DNA from: an uncultured Clostridia bacterium
GTDB lineage: Bacteria; Bacillota; Clostridia; Christensenellales; UBA3700
Reading direction: 5' to 3'
Assembly: GCA_948471525.1 (NCBI GenBank)
Contig: CAOKSY010000004.1
Coordinates: 62,001-126,000 of the forward strand
Length of the DNA: 64,000 bases
This document shows positions 52,799-60,560 of this stretch, piece after piece; positions within the stretch are counted from its first letter, which is position 1, and each line of letters begins with the position of its first letter. A program made the translations under genes and the position numbers. The notes beneath the pieces are model-generated. The model was given only the letters and a program-made list of their open reading frames with translations. It was not told the DNA's origin and ran no database searches.

Positions 52799-53743
52799 AT
52801 GCAGGAATTTAAAACAACGTTGATAATGGTCGGAATAATGCTGGCGTATGCAGTGCCGGGCTTTATTTTGATAAAGACCAAACTTGTCAAATCGGATTCG
52901 ATATCGTCGTTCTCCAAATTGTTGATGTTTGTCTGTCAGCCTGCGTTGACGTTATATTCTTTCAACAAAGCCGATTTTACTAAACAACTCGGTATAAATC
53001 TGCTTATTTTTTTGGCGATCATCACTGTCGCCCAACTTATATTTATCGGTGTATTCTATCTTATATTTAGAAAAAAGATGGAACAAGTCAAGTATAGAAT
53101 AACCACAGTCGCTACTACGCTCTCAAACTGTTCTTTCTTGGGCGTTCCGTTGCTCGAGGCGATCTTTCCCGATTCTTCCAACGTAGCGGTGTACTCGATG
53201 ATGTATTTCCTTTCTATGAGTTTGCTAGGTTGGACGTTGGTGTCCGCTATTATTACGCGCGATAAAAAATATATCAGTATAAAAAAGATATTGATAAATC
53301 CCGCTACGATTTCGATTGCAGTCTCGCTGCCGTTTTTCTTCACGGGCTTTAAGATCGGCGCTCAAAACGGTCAGTTGCTCGGTCAGATAGGCAATATGAT
53401 AGATATTCTTGGCAAGATGACGACGCCGCTTTGTATGTTGGTGCTGGGTATGAGATTGGCTACGATAAAAATCAAGAGCGTATTTGACAATTGGATACAG
53501 TATTTTGCAGTGGCGATAAACCAGATAGTTTTTCCGCTGTGCGTGCTTGGATTGCTTACGTTGTTGAAAGTGGATACAGAACTCAGAAGCTGTATGTTTA
53601 TTATGTGCGCATGTCCCGTGGCGGCAGTGATACAAAATTATGCCGAAATATTGGGCGAAGGGCAGGGCGCAGCGGCTAATATGGTATTGCTGGGTACAAT
53701 GTCCTCTATTGTGACGTTGCCTTTGATGGCGCTGCTGATTTAG
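52799..53743 (+). CDS. AEC (auxin efflux carrier) family transporter
   Basis: 314 residues from ATG 52799, with CGGAG eight bases upstream. About ten predicted membrane helices in two five-helix halves; SNCSFLGVPLLEAIFP and the NPATISIAVSLPFFFTG segment are typical of bacterial AEC carriers. Members export or take up small organic acids such as malate; substrate not determined here. Last clear host gene before the phage DNA. Confidence 0.85.
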   Translation: MQEFKTTLIMVGIMLAYAVPGFILIKTKLVKSDSISSFSKLLMFVCQPALTLYSFNKADFTKQLGINLLIFLAIITVAQLIFIGVFYLIFRKKMEQVKYRITTVATTLSNCSFLGVPLLEAIFPDSSNVAVYSMMYFLSMSLLGWTLVSAIITRDKKYISIKKILINPATISIAVSLPFFFTGFKIGAQNGQLLGQIGNMIDILGKMTTPLCMLVLGMRLATIKIKSVFDNWIQYFAVAINQIVFPLCVLGLLTLLKVDTELRSCMFIMCACPVAAVIQNYAEILGEGQGAAANMVLLGTMSSIVTLPLMALLI

Positions 53744-54020
53744 GTCATATTTTTTAATGTTTAAATATATTTAATTAAGTTTCTTATGAATATCTGGCTT
53801 AGATATATCGATTTCACTATGTTTGCTCAATATAACGAAAATTTTGTCATTTCGACCAACATGGAGAAATCTCAACCTATTAAAATAAACTAAAAAAGCA
53901 TATTTCTTATCATAACCGATATTTATCTCACTTAAAATTATGTAAAATTAAAAACAAAAATGTCGACATATCTCGATAATTTCCAAGAAATGTATATATT
54001 TATTGACCCTTTATTATTGA
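53744..54020. other. Intergenic region between host genes and phage DNA
   Basis: A+T-rich, no gene seen. It holds copy B of the dispersed repeat (53844-53875). No integrase gene, tRNA or direct repeat that would mark an att site was recognised. Confidence 0.5.
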
Positions 54021-54236
54021 ATTCGACAGTGTTATTATATTCAAGCGTGGGATAACTTCTCGTTTGAGAATTTCTCATTCGAGACGGGCTTCGCAAATAG
54101 TTATTCCGTGAAGTGCAAGGAGAGGAACTTCAACTTCATCATCTTCCGCTTCGTTTCGGATAACGATAGCGATTGCATAGTGAACACCTTCACCGTGCTA
54201 TACAAAATCAATAAATCAAATAAAGGAGTGGAATAG
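54021..54236 (+). pseudogene. Truncated phage structural gene, C-terminal fragment
   Basis: An open frame without start codon ends in TAG at 54234-54236. From about 54045 it reads WDNFSFENFSFETGFANSY and continues through NFIIFRFVSDNDSDC and NTFTVLYKINKS, with phage-like codon use. It is two bases before the tail-fibre gene and uses the same strand, so it is the end of a phage gene whose front has been lost. The switch from host A+T-rich DNA is within a few bases of 54045. Confidence 0.7.
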
Positions 54237-54237
54237 T

Positions 54238-55917
54238 ATGGCAAAGATTAAAAAAGTTAGCGCCGAGACCAAGGCGGCGATACGAAGAAAATCCGCCTAC
54301 ACATTGCCGAATAACCCAACGGATTCGGGCTACAAGGCAGACGATATACGAAGAGCCTTTTGGCAACCGATAGTAGATATATCTCAATCGGCAATAGCCG
54401 AGGTTGACCGTGTGGTAGAAGAGGTGAACGAAATCCTCGGACAAACCTCAACGGGCTACGATACCATAAGCAGTATAGGCGGCGAGTTCTATCATAGCAC
54501 AAACGGATTCATCTTCACTTTTGCGGATAACGAGTTCACTATAACGGGCTACGAGGGCAATAGCGACAAGATTGAACTTCCCTCGGAAGTTCTTCTCGAA
54601 GGCAACAAATATCCCGTTGTGGCGGTTGCAAGTGGGGCTTTCGTCAATCTTTCTACCGTCCTCATCACAAAGGACTACAACATAGAAGAAGGGGCTTTCC
54701 AAGGAAGCACGACCTTCGCTGTTCCCAAGGAACTTCTTGCAAAGTACAAAGACGCTTTAAGCGGCTTCACCGTCTACGGCTATGATACAATCACGAGCAA
54801 CGCCGAGCGAGTAACGGCTCTTGAAACAAACAAACTCAATAAGGTTGTGGGAGAGAATAAACTCACAAGGGCTTATGTGATAAGTCCTACCGGGGCGCAA
54901 CTCACAAAGGAAATCACTTCCGAGCCTTCCGAGGGCAAGATTGCCGAATATCGTTCCGGTGGAAGAATGGGCGTAGGGAATCCTACGGCTGACGATGACG
55001 CCACTCCGAAAAAGTTGGTGTATGACGAGTTGGCAAAGAGAGCGGCATATATCGAGTATTCCATAGACCCGACCACTTTCATTATCACGCTTGAACTCAA
55101 AAACTTTGAGGGCAAGGTGCTTGACTCAAAAAGCGTTGACCTTCCTCTCGAAACTATGATTATCGGAGCGTGGTACGATGAAGGCACGGTCTATCTCAAA
55201 GTCAAAGGCGAAGAAGAGCCTCTTGCGGTGGATATATCCGACCTCATCTCCGGGCTTGTCAATGAGACTACCTTCAACGAGCAAGTGGCGAGAATGGATA
55301 GGCGAATCGACCTCACGAATCAAGACGTATCTTCAATCCGCAACGAGATTGATATTGCCGGGGTATTTGGCTTCGGAGCGTTCTATGCACAAGAGGCGGA
55401 AGGGGCGAGAAACTTTATCGGTGGAGGCTCTATTGACCGAGCCTTAAAAAAGCGTCCTACGGGCTTGCAAGTCTCTCTCGATGACAATTATATTCTCTCC
55501 GTAAAACTCACAAACCCCAAGGGGGAGACGCTTGTAGAGGATTCGGTGGACTTCCCCGTAGAGAGTCTCGTTATGAATGGCTCTTATGATAACGGCGTAT
55601 TGACATTGACCCTTAAAAACGGCAATAAAATCCCTATCGATATTACAAGCCTCATAAGCGGTCTTGTGGCAAATAGCAGAAAGATAAACGGAAAGCCTTT
55701 ATCTTCCGATATAACCCTCTCCGCTTCCGATATAGGGGCATACGAAAAGGGAGAGACGGATTCAAAAGTGGCAAAGGTCAAGACAGACCTTCAAGCAGAG
55801 ATAGAAGAAGCGAAGGCGGTTGGCTATGCTCTGGAATCGGAAAAGACAAGGGGTGTAATCAAGGGAAGTTCTCTTGACAAGCGCCTTGCGAAAATAGAAA
55901 AATCATTAAACATTTAA
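54238..55917 (+). CDS. Phage tail-fibre/appendage protein
   Basis: 559 residues. The middle and end contain two related modules (TFIITLELKNFEGKVLDSK...DISDLISGLVN and YILSVKLTNPKGETLVEDS...DITSLISGLVA), then KINGKPLSSDITLSASDIGA, the phrase typical of tail-fibre and collar proteins, and a final coiled-coil. Probable trimeric receptor-binding fibre or its carrier. GGAG site; 17 nt before the variable protein gene, with which it may form one structure. Confidence 0.75.
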   Translation: MAKIKKVSAETKAAIRRKSAYTLPNNPTDSGYKADDIRRAFWQPIVDISQSAIAEVDRVVEEVNEILGQTSTGYDTISSIGGEFYHSTNGFIFTFADNEFTITGYEGNSDKIELPSEVLLEGNKYPVVAVASGAFVNLSTVLITKDYNIEEGAFQGSTTFAVPKELLAKYKDALSGFTVYGYDTITSNAERVTALETNKLNKVVGENKLTRAYVISPTGAQLTKEITSEPSEGKIAEYRSGGRMGVGNPTADDDATPKKLVYDELAKRAAYIEYSIDPTTFIITLELKNFEGKVLDSKSVDLPLETMIIGAWYDEGTVYLKVKGEEEPLAVDISDLISGLVNETTFNEQVARMDRRIDLTNQDVSSIRNEIDIAGVFGFGAFYAQEAEGARNFIGGGSIDRALKKRPTGLQVSLDDNYILSVKLTNPKGETLVEDSVDFPVESLVMNGSYDNGVLTLTLKNGNKIPIDITSLISGLVANSRKINGKPLSSDITLSASDIGAYEKGETDSKVAKVKTDLQAEIEEAKAVGYALESEKTRGVIKGSSLDKRLAKIEKSLNI

Positions 55918-55934
55918 TAGGAGGATAAAAAACT

Positions 55935-57020
55935 ATGGTATTGGAAAAAGCAAGAATCTACGGAGTGGACGGGGTAGGACAATCAAGCCCTTCGCTCACG
56001 AGAACGGACGCCGCCGAGGGAATGACCTTCACGAAGGGCGCAAGCGAAATCAAAAGCGACTTCGACAAGTGCTTCCCTTGGAGCGATATGCACGAAGTGG
56101 TTGACGAGGCTGGCAATGTATTCATCTACATTCCCAAGTTCTATTCCAAAATCACGAAAAACGCAAACGGTACTTACAAGCACCAAATATCGGGCTTCCG
56201 CTATGAGGGCTTCTCTACGCTTTTCGTGGACGGAAAAGGCAACGAGATTGACTATGTTTTGGTCGGCAAATATGAGGCAAGCGGAAGTTCGACAAAGGCA
56301 GAATCGAAGAGCGGAAAGACTTGCCTTGTCAATATCACGCTTCCGCAAATGAGAACGGCTTGCAAGGCGCAAGGCGAGGGGTATCAACAATATGACTTCC
56401 TCATTGACGCTATCATCAAGGAATTGTTCCTCATTGAGTTTGCGACTACGAATAGTCAATCCATTATGAGAGGCTGGACGGACGGAAACTCGGCGGCGCT
56501 TCAAACGGGGCATACCGACAATGTAAAGACTCCCTCCGGGTCTTGGAACACAAATCACGAGGAAGGCGATACTGCTTGCAATACGGACGGACACCACGCT
56601 TGCAAGTATAGGGGAATCGAAAATCCTTGGGGTAATGTGTGGAAGTGGGTTGACGGTATAACCTTTTCGGGGAATAAAGTCTATATTTGCCTTGACCCTA
56701 CGAAGTACAAGAGCGAGGACACGAATCCTCCGTATGTCTATATGGGTGATAGAGCCGCTAATTCCGAGGGTTGGTGTAAGGCTATTGAGCATTTCGATAA
56801 GTTTCCTCTTTTGGGTTACACAAAAGAGGTCGGCGGAAGCGAGGGCGGCTATTATTGCGATTATTATTGGAGAGGGAGTGGCAATGGTGGTACTGTGCTG
56901 GATGTCGGTGGGGCTTGGTACAGCGGGTCGTATGCCGGTCTTTGGTGTTGGAACGGTGGCAATTCTGCTTCTACGGCGTACTCGAGTATCGGCGGTCGCC
57001 TTTGCTACAAGCCTCTTTGA
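55935..57020 (+). CDS. DGR variable protein, C-type-lectin-like
   Basis: 361 residues. The C-terminal part (about 210-361) has the formylglycine-generating-enzyme/C-type-lectin look of DGR targets: RGIENPWGNVWKWVDG, then NVGG-like repeats and GGRLCYKPL. Residues 320-355 are coded by the variable repeat; nine of them (323, 327, 329, 330, 333, 338, 342, 349, 351) differ from the template-coded Asn or Tyr. It is next to the tail-fibre gene, so it is likely the tip of the receptor-binding apparatus, whose binding surface is diversified. AGGAGG site. Confidence 0.9.
   Translation: MVLEKARIYGVDGVGQSSPSLTRTDAAEGMTFTKGASEIKSDFDKCFPWSDMHEVVDEAGNVFIYIPKFYSKITKNANGTYKHQISGFRYEGFSTLFVDGKGNEIDYVLVGKYEASGSSTKAESKSGKTCLVNITLPQMRTACKAQGEGYQQYDFLIDAIIKELFLIEFATTNSQSIMRGWTDGNSAALQTGHTDNVKTPSGSWNTNHEEGDTACNTDGHHACKYRGIENPWGNVWKWVDGITFSGNKVYICLDPTKYKSEDTNPPYVYMGDRAANSEGWCKAIEHFDKFPLLGYTKEVGGSEGGYYCDYYWRGSGNGGTVLDVGGAWYSGSYAGLWCWNGGNSASTAYSSIGGRLCYKPL
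56893..56999 (+). repeat. DGR variable repeat (VR)
   Basis: 107 bp at the 3' end of the variable protein gene. It aligns without gaps to the template at 57089-57195. Eleven positions differ, and in every one the template base is A (changed to G, T or C). Its right end TATCGGCGGTCGC is the probable initiation (IMH) region. Confidence 0.95.
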
Positions 57021-57030
57021 GAGAGGGATT

Positions 57031-57054
57031 CAAAGGGAGACCCCTCTCCCTTTG
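57031..57054 (+). promoter_or_regulatory. DGR target-recognition hairpin
   Basis: CAAAGGGAGA, loop CCCC, TCTCCCTTTG: a perfect 10-bp stem 31 bp after VR and 11 bp after the stop of the variable gene. DGR systems such as BPP-1 need a hairpin of this size and 4-nt loop just after VR for retrohoming. There is no T tract, so it is not a usual terminator. Confidence 0.8.
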
Positions 57055-57088
57055 GTATGTAAATAAATAATAGGGTCTTGTGTGCAGC

Positions 57089-57195
57089 CTGTGCTGAATG
57101 TCGGTGGGAATTGGAACAACGGGTCGAATGCCGGTCTTTGGTATTGGAACGGTAACAATTCTGCTTCTACGGCGAACTCGAATATCGGCGGTCGC
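57089..57195 (+). repeat. DGR template repeat (TR)
   Basis: Donor copy of the variable repeat, with 23 adenines, most of them in AAC/AAT codons when read in the frame of the variable protein. The frame stays open to the TAG at 57217. It is transcribed into the RNA that the reverse transcriptase copies with adenine errors. Confidence 0.95.
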
Positions 57196-57313
57196 ATTTT
57201 AATCGAAAAAATTATGTAGCACGCATATCCCTTGGCTCTTGCCAAAAAACACTCCGTAAAGAGGACGGTTTAGTAGGTCGCTCGAAATACCGTGAGGAGA
57301 TTAAAAGGATTTT
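57196..57313 (+). ncRNA. TR-downstream spacer, probable part of DGR RNA
   Basis: 118 nt between TR and the reverse transcriptase start. In BPP-1 a spacer of about 140 nt in the same position is required for cDNA priming. No gene is present. Function here is inferred from position. Confidence 0.55.
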
Positions 57314-58414
57314 ATGAAGCGAATCGGTCATTTATACGAAAAAATGTGTGATATAGCCTTGATTAAACTTGCCATTCACAAGGCGGCGCAAGGAAAGACT
57401 CAAAAGTATTACATAAGAAAGGTGCTTGCCAGAATTGATGAGTACGCTTTAAGAATACAAGATATGCTCGTCAATGAGACCGTATCTTTGAGTCCGAATA
57501 GACAAATTGAGATATATGACCGGTCTTGCTCAAAGACAAGAACGATAACCGTGCCGAAGTTCTTCCCCGGCCAAATCCTTCATTGGGTTTTAATGCTCGT
57601 GATAGAGCCTATCATTCAAAAAGGTATGTATAGGTATAGTTGCGGAAGCGTTCCCGGAAGGGGAGGAATGGAGGCGAAGAAGTTTGTCGAGAGAGCCTTG
57701 AAGGACGAGAAGGTGAGGTATGTGGCGAAGTTGGATATATCCAAATTCTTCAATAGTGTGAAGCCCAAATATCTTCTTCCTATGTTCGAGAGGAAAATCA
57801 AAGACAAGCGAGTTATCGGTTTGATAGGAAAAATCTTGGAGAATGGCGGAGATTGCCTTCCTATCGGATATTACACCTCGCAATGGTTTAGCAATTTCTT
57901 CTTGGAGAGATTCGACCATTTTGTGAAGGAGGAACTTGGTATTAAGTATTACGTCCGATATGTAGACGATATGGTTTTACTTGATACCAACAAAAGAAAA
58001 CTTCGTAAAGCAATCGCCCGAATGGAGGCATACCTCAACGAGATAGGGCTTCACTTGAAGCCGAATTATCAGATATGGAAGGTGAATAGCCGACCTATCG
58101 ACTTTGTGGGGTTTCGCTTCTACAAAGAGAAGGTGGTGCTTCGGAAGAAAATCTTTTTTCGATTGTGCCGAAGAGTGAGGAATGCTAAGAAGGCTGGCTA
58201 CATAACGGTCTCGCAAGCGAGAGGCTTGCTTTCCTTGCTTGGTTGGCTCACTCATATAAACGGTTGGAAATTCTACCGGGAGAAAATCTATCCACTCGCT
58301 CCCAAGTGGAAACTCAAAAAAATCGTAAGCAATTATGCCAAAAAAATTATGGAGGTAATTAAAAATGGTATTCAGCAAAAAGAAGTGGTTGGAATCTGCC
58401 AACAAGCAAGTTGA
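57314..58414 (+). CDS. DGR reverse transcriptase
   Basis: 366 residues. Motifs in order: TRTITVPKFFPGQILH (motif 1-2), LDISKFFNSV with first catalytic Asp (141), IGYYTSQ (184-190, the DGR form IGxxxSQ rather than the group II intron QGxxxSP), YVDD (216-219), then IDFVGFRF (262-269) and a basic thumb. There is no maturase or endonuclease domain. It makes mutagenic cDNA from TR. GAGGAG site about 15 nt upstream. Confidence 0.95.
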   Translation: MKRIGHLYEKMCDIALIKLAIHKAAQGKTQKYYIRKVLARIDEYALRIQDMLVNETVSLSPNRQIEIYDRSCSKTRTITVPKFFPGQILHWVLMLVIEPIIQKGMYRYSCGSVPGRGGMEAKKFVERALKDEKVRYVAKLDISKFFNSVKPKYLLPMFERKIKDKRVIGLIGKILENGGDCLPIGYYTSQWFSNFFLERFDHFVKEELGIKYYVRYVDDMVLLDTNKRKLRKAIARMEAYLNEIGLHLKPNYQIWKVNSRPIDFVGFRFYKEKVVLRKKIFFRLCRRVRNAKKAGYITVSQARGLLSLLGWLTHINGWKFYREKIYPLAPKWKLKKIVSNYAKKIMEVIKNGIQQKEVVGICQQAS

Positions 58415-58544
58415 GGAAGGCTTCCTCTCTACAAAAGAGGTGAATGACGCACTCGAAATCTGGGTAAATGACCTTGACGGAAAAAGCAAGGCGGAAATCG
58501 AAGCAAGCGGCAATCACAACCTCAATCCGGAGTGGTTTGAATAA
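58365..58544 (+). CDS. Small acidic phage protein
   Basis: 59 residues. It begins inside the end of the reverse transcriptase gene (50-nt overlap, other frame) with GGAGGTAA before the ATG. It is acidic (12 Asp/Glu, 7 Lys), thus unlike the basic Avd. No family recognised; coupled to the next gene by TAATG. Confidence 0.6.
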   Translation: MVFSKKKWLESANKQVEEGFLSTKEVNDALEIWVNDLDGKSKAEIEASGNHNLNPEWFE

Positions 58545-58699
58545 TGAGAATCACGGTGGAAAATATATGCCAAATCTGCGAGAAGGAGGGGTGTCAAGAG
58601 CCTTGTGATAAGTATTATGACCTTATCGAAGGTAAAGAGATTCCTCCCTCGGACTTTGGTATTGTCGATGAAAAGGAGAAAAACGATGACAAAATCTAA
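58544..58699 (+). CDS. Small cysteine-containing phage protein
   Basis: 51 residues, ICQICEKEGCQEPCDKYYD gives a C-x2-C-x4-C-x3-C pattern that could bind a metal. The start overlaps the previous stop by one base. Function unknown. Confidence 0.55.
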   Translation: MRITVENICQICEKEGCQEPCDKYYDLIEGKEIPPSDFGIVDEKEKNDDKI

Positions 58700-59258
58700 A
58701 AGGGTATTATTAACGCTTCTCATCTTCTTTGCTCTCGGAATCGGAGTGCTTCTCGTTGCGCTTCCGACCTCTTCCGTGGTATATGCCGCCGCCGAGACAG
58801 ATGAGACCGTAGAGGCTACGGTGGAAGAGGAAAAGGGTTGGGGAGCGTGGGTAAAAGAGGAACTCGTTCCTTATGCGGTTTTGGCTATAAGTGCGATAGG
58901 TACGATTATTATAGGTGTTTCGCCTATTCTCGCAAAAGTCAAAAAGGCAAGCGATAAATTCAAAGACGCCGCAAATGACGTGAACGGCACAAAGGAAAAC
59001 GGCGAGAAGAGTATTCAAAAGATAGAATCTTTTGCAAAGGACGCCGAGGCAAAATTGCAAGGAATAGCCGATGACTTCTCTCAAAGAGTAAAAGACTTTG
59101 ATGAAAGGTTGACTCGAATCGAGCAAGCCTCCGCAAATGCCGAGAAAATCACGAGAATCGGCTTCGGCAATATGGAAGAACTCGTCAAGAATGGGTATGC
59201 CGCCGAAATCGAGAAGGTAGGTAAAAATGGAAAAGACCAAGAAGCAACCGAATCTTAA
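58686..59258 (+). CDS. Phage membrane protein with coiled-coil
   Basis: 190 residues from ATG 58686 (AAAAGGAG site); an upstream in-frame ATG at 58605 lies inside the previous gene. Helix or signal at residues 6-33, second helix near 60-80, then a long helical domain rich in Lys/Glu. Together with the next two genes it forms a run of three membrane proteins; holin, spanin or virion membrane roles are possible. Confidence 0.55.
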   Translation: MTKSKRVLLTLLIFFALGIGVLLVALPTSSVVYAAAETDETVEATVEEEKGWGAWVKEELVPYAVLAISAIGTIIIGVSPILAKVKKASDKFKDAANDVNGTKENGEKSIQKIESFAKDAEAKLQGIADDFSQRVKDFDERLTRIEQASANAEKITRIGFGNMEELVKNGYAAEIEKVGKNGKDQEATES

Positions 59259-59679
59259 ACTTCGGCTCGTGTTCCTCTACATAGGGAGTTTTATCGTCTC
59301 GATAGCACCTCTTCTCGTTATCTTGATTATTCGTTGGGATAATTACACCAAAACTCCCGGCGATACGGTCAAACTTTGCGTAGGCGGAGTATTGTGCCTA
59401 TTCTTCGTTTTTTTGAAAGTTATAGGCAAATTGCAAATGCCGAGAAGAATTGTATTGTTCGGTATCGTTTTTGTTATGGCATACTTATTACAAGCACTAA
59501 TGAACGATTTGATTCTATTGAGCGGAATGGCACTTGCCGGAGAAGTTCTCGATATGCTTTTCTTCCAATACTTTATCAAGAAAACGAAAGAGAAAATTCT
59601 CATCGAAAAAACGGCTGACGCAACAACTTCCAAGGTCGAAGAAGTGCTAAAAAAATATGTCGGTAACGGGAGGGTATAA
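59227..59679 (+). CDS. Phage membrane protein, four helices
   Basis: 150 residues with four predicted membrane helices (about 14-34, 49-65, 74-92, 94-113) and a charged C-terminal tail. Overlaps the previous gene by 32 nt and the next by one base. No family was recognised. Confidence 0.55.
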   Translation: MEKTKKQPNLKLRLVFLYIGSFIVSIAPLLVILIIRWDNYTKTPGDTVKLCVGGVLCLFFVFLKVIGKLQMPRRIVLFGIVFVMAYLLQALMNDLILLSGMALAGEVLDMLFFQYFIKKTKEKILIEKTADATTSKVEEVLKKYVGNGRV

Positions 59680-60560
59680 TGAACGAAAAAATAAGAGACT
59701 TTTTCAAACAAAATATCGGTTATTTCATCGTGGCTCTCGTCTCGATTGTGTATATCGCTACGGCTTTTATTACGGTTGACGAGACGGGGAAAACAATAGG
59801 CGAGATTATAGCCGATACCGCCGTAGTATTCTTTCTCGGCTTGTTTATCAATAGGGTGTTTGACCTTCAAGGAATGATGAACGGAGACCGAGACGAGAGG
59901 GTGCAAATGGCGATAGTAACGCACGGAGAGACGGTAGTGAAAATCTCTCCGTATATCGATAGGCTCGATGAGTGGTGCAAACTCAAAAACGAGGAGAATC
60001 TCAAAGTTCAAAGGACGAGGGTGCTGGCTTCCGAAGGTATGCGATATGAGGACTACTTCAATGAGGACGGGTCGGCAAAGGACTTTAAGCCAGACGAAGA
60101 AAAACTCAAAAACAAAACTCTTCGCAAGACCGAGAAAGCGAGAATCCGGTGCTTCAAAAAAGCACTTCACCTCAAACTCACTCCTATTACCGCCGGGGCT
60201 TTGACGAGCGAAGGTGGCAAGAAGCAAGACCCTTACAACTTCGGAAGAACGAAGGGGCAATATGAGACCCAAACAAGCGTGAGGGATATAATCACAAAGA
60301 TTTGCATTGCCGGTATATTCGGCTATTACGGCGTGAGACTTATACAAGACTTCAATTATGCGACCTTGATTTGGAATGGCTTGCAAGTGGCAATTTTCCT
60401 CATTATGGGTTGTATCAAAATGTATAACTCGTTTATGTTTGTAACCGGTGAATATCGGACGAGGATAGTCAATAAAACAAATAACCTCGAAATGTTCCAT
60501 AACTACATTCAATCGCTTCCAAAAGAGGAAGTAAAGACGGAGGTCGAAGATGAGCAATAA
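59679..60560 (+). CDS. Phage membrane protein
   Basis: 293 residues with two helices near the N-terminus (about 12-30, 42-62) and two near the end (about 206-226, 231-252), separated by a charged soluble domain. Function unknown. Overlaps the next gene by 11 nt. GGGAGGG site. Confidence 0.55.
   Translation: MNEKIRDFFKQNIGYFIVALVSIVYIATAFITVDETGKTIGEIIADTAVVFFLGLFINRVFDLQGMMNGDRDERVQMAIVTHGETVVKISPYIDRLDEWCKLKNEENLKVQRTRVLASEGMRYEDYFNEDGSAKDFKPDEEKLKNKTLRKTEKARIRCFKKALHLKLTPITAGALTSEGGKKQDPYNFGRTKGQYETQTSVRDIITKICIAGIFGYYGVRLIQDFNYATLIWNGLQVAIFLIMGCIKMYNSFMFVTGEYRTRIVNKTNNLEMFHNYIQSLPKEEVKTEVEDEQ

Noticed and set aside
57031..57054. Rho-independent terminator after the variable gene
   Set aside because: The stem is followed by GTATGT and not a T tract; a terminator here would also stop transcription before TR and RT.
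57314..58414. Reverse transcriptase of a group II intron or retron
   Set aside because: Motif IGxxxSQ, absence of maturase/HNH domains, and the VR/TR pair with A-only changes point to a DGR. No intron domain V-like hairpin was noticed.
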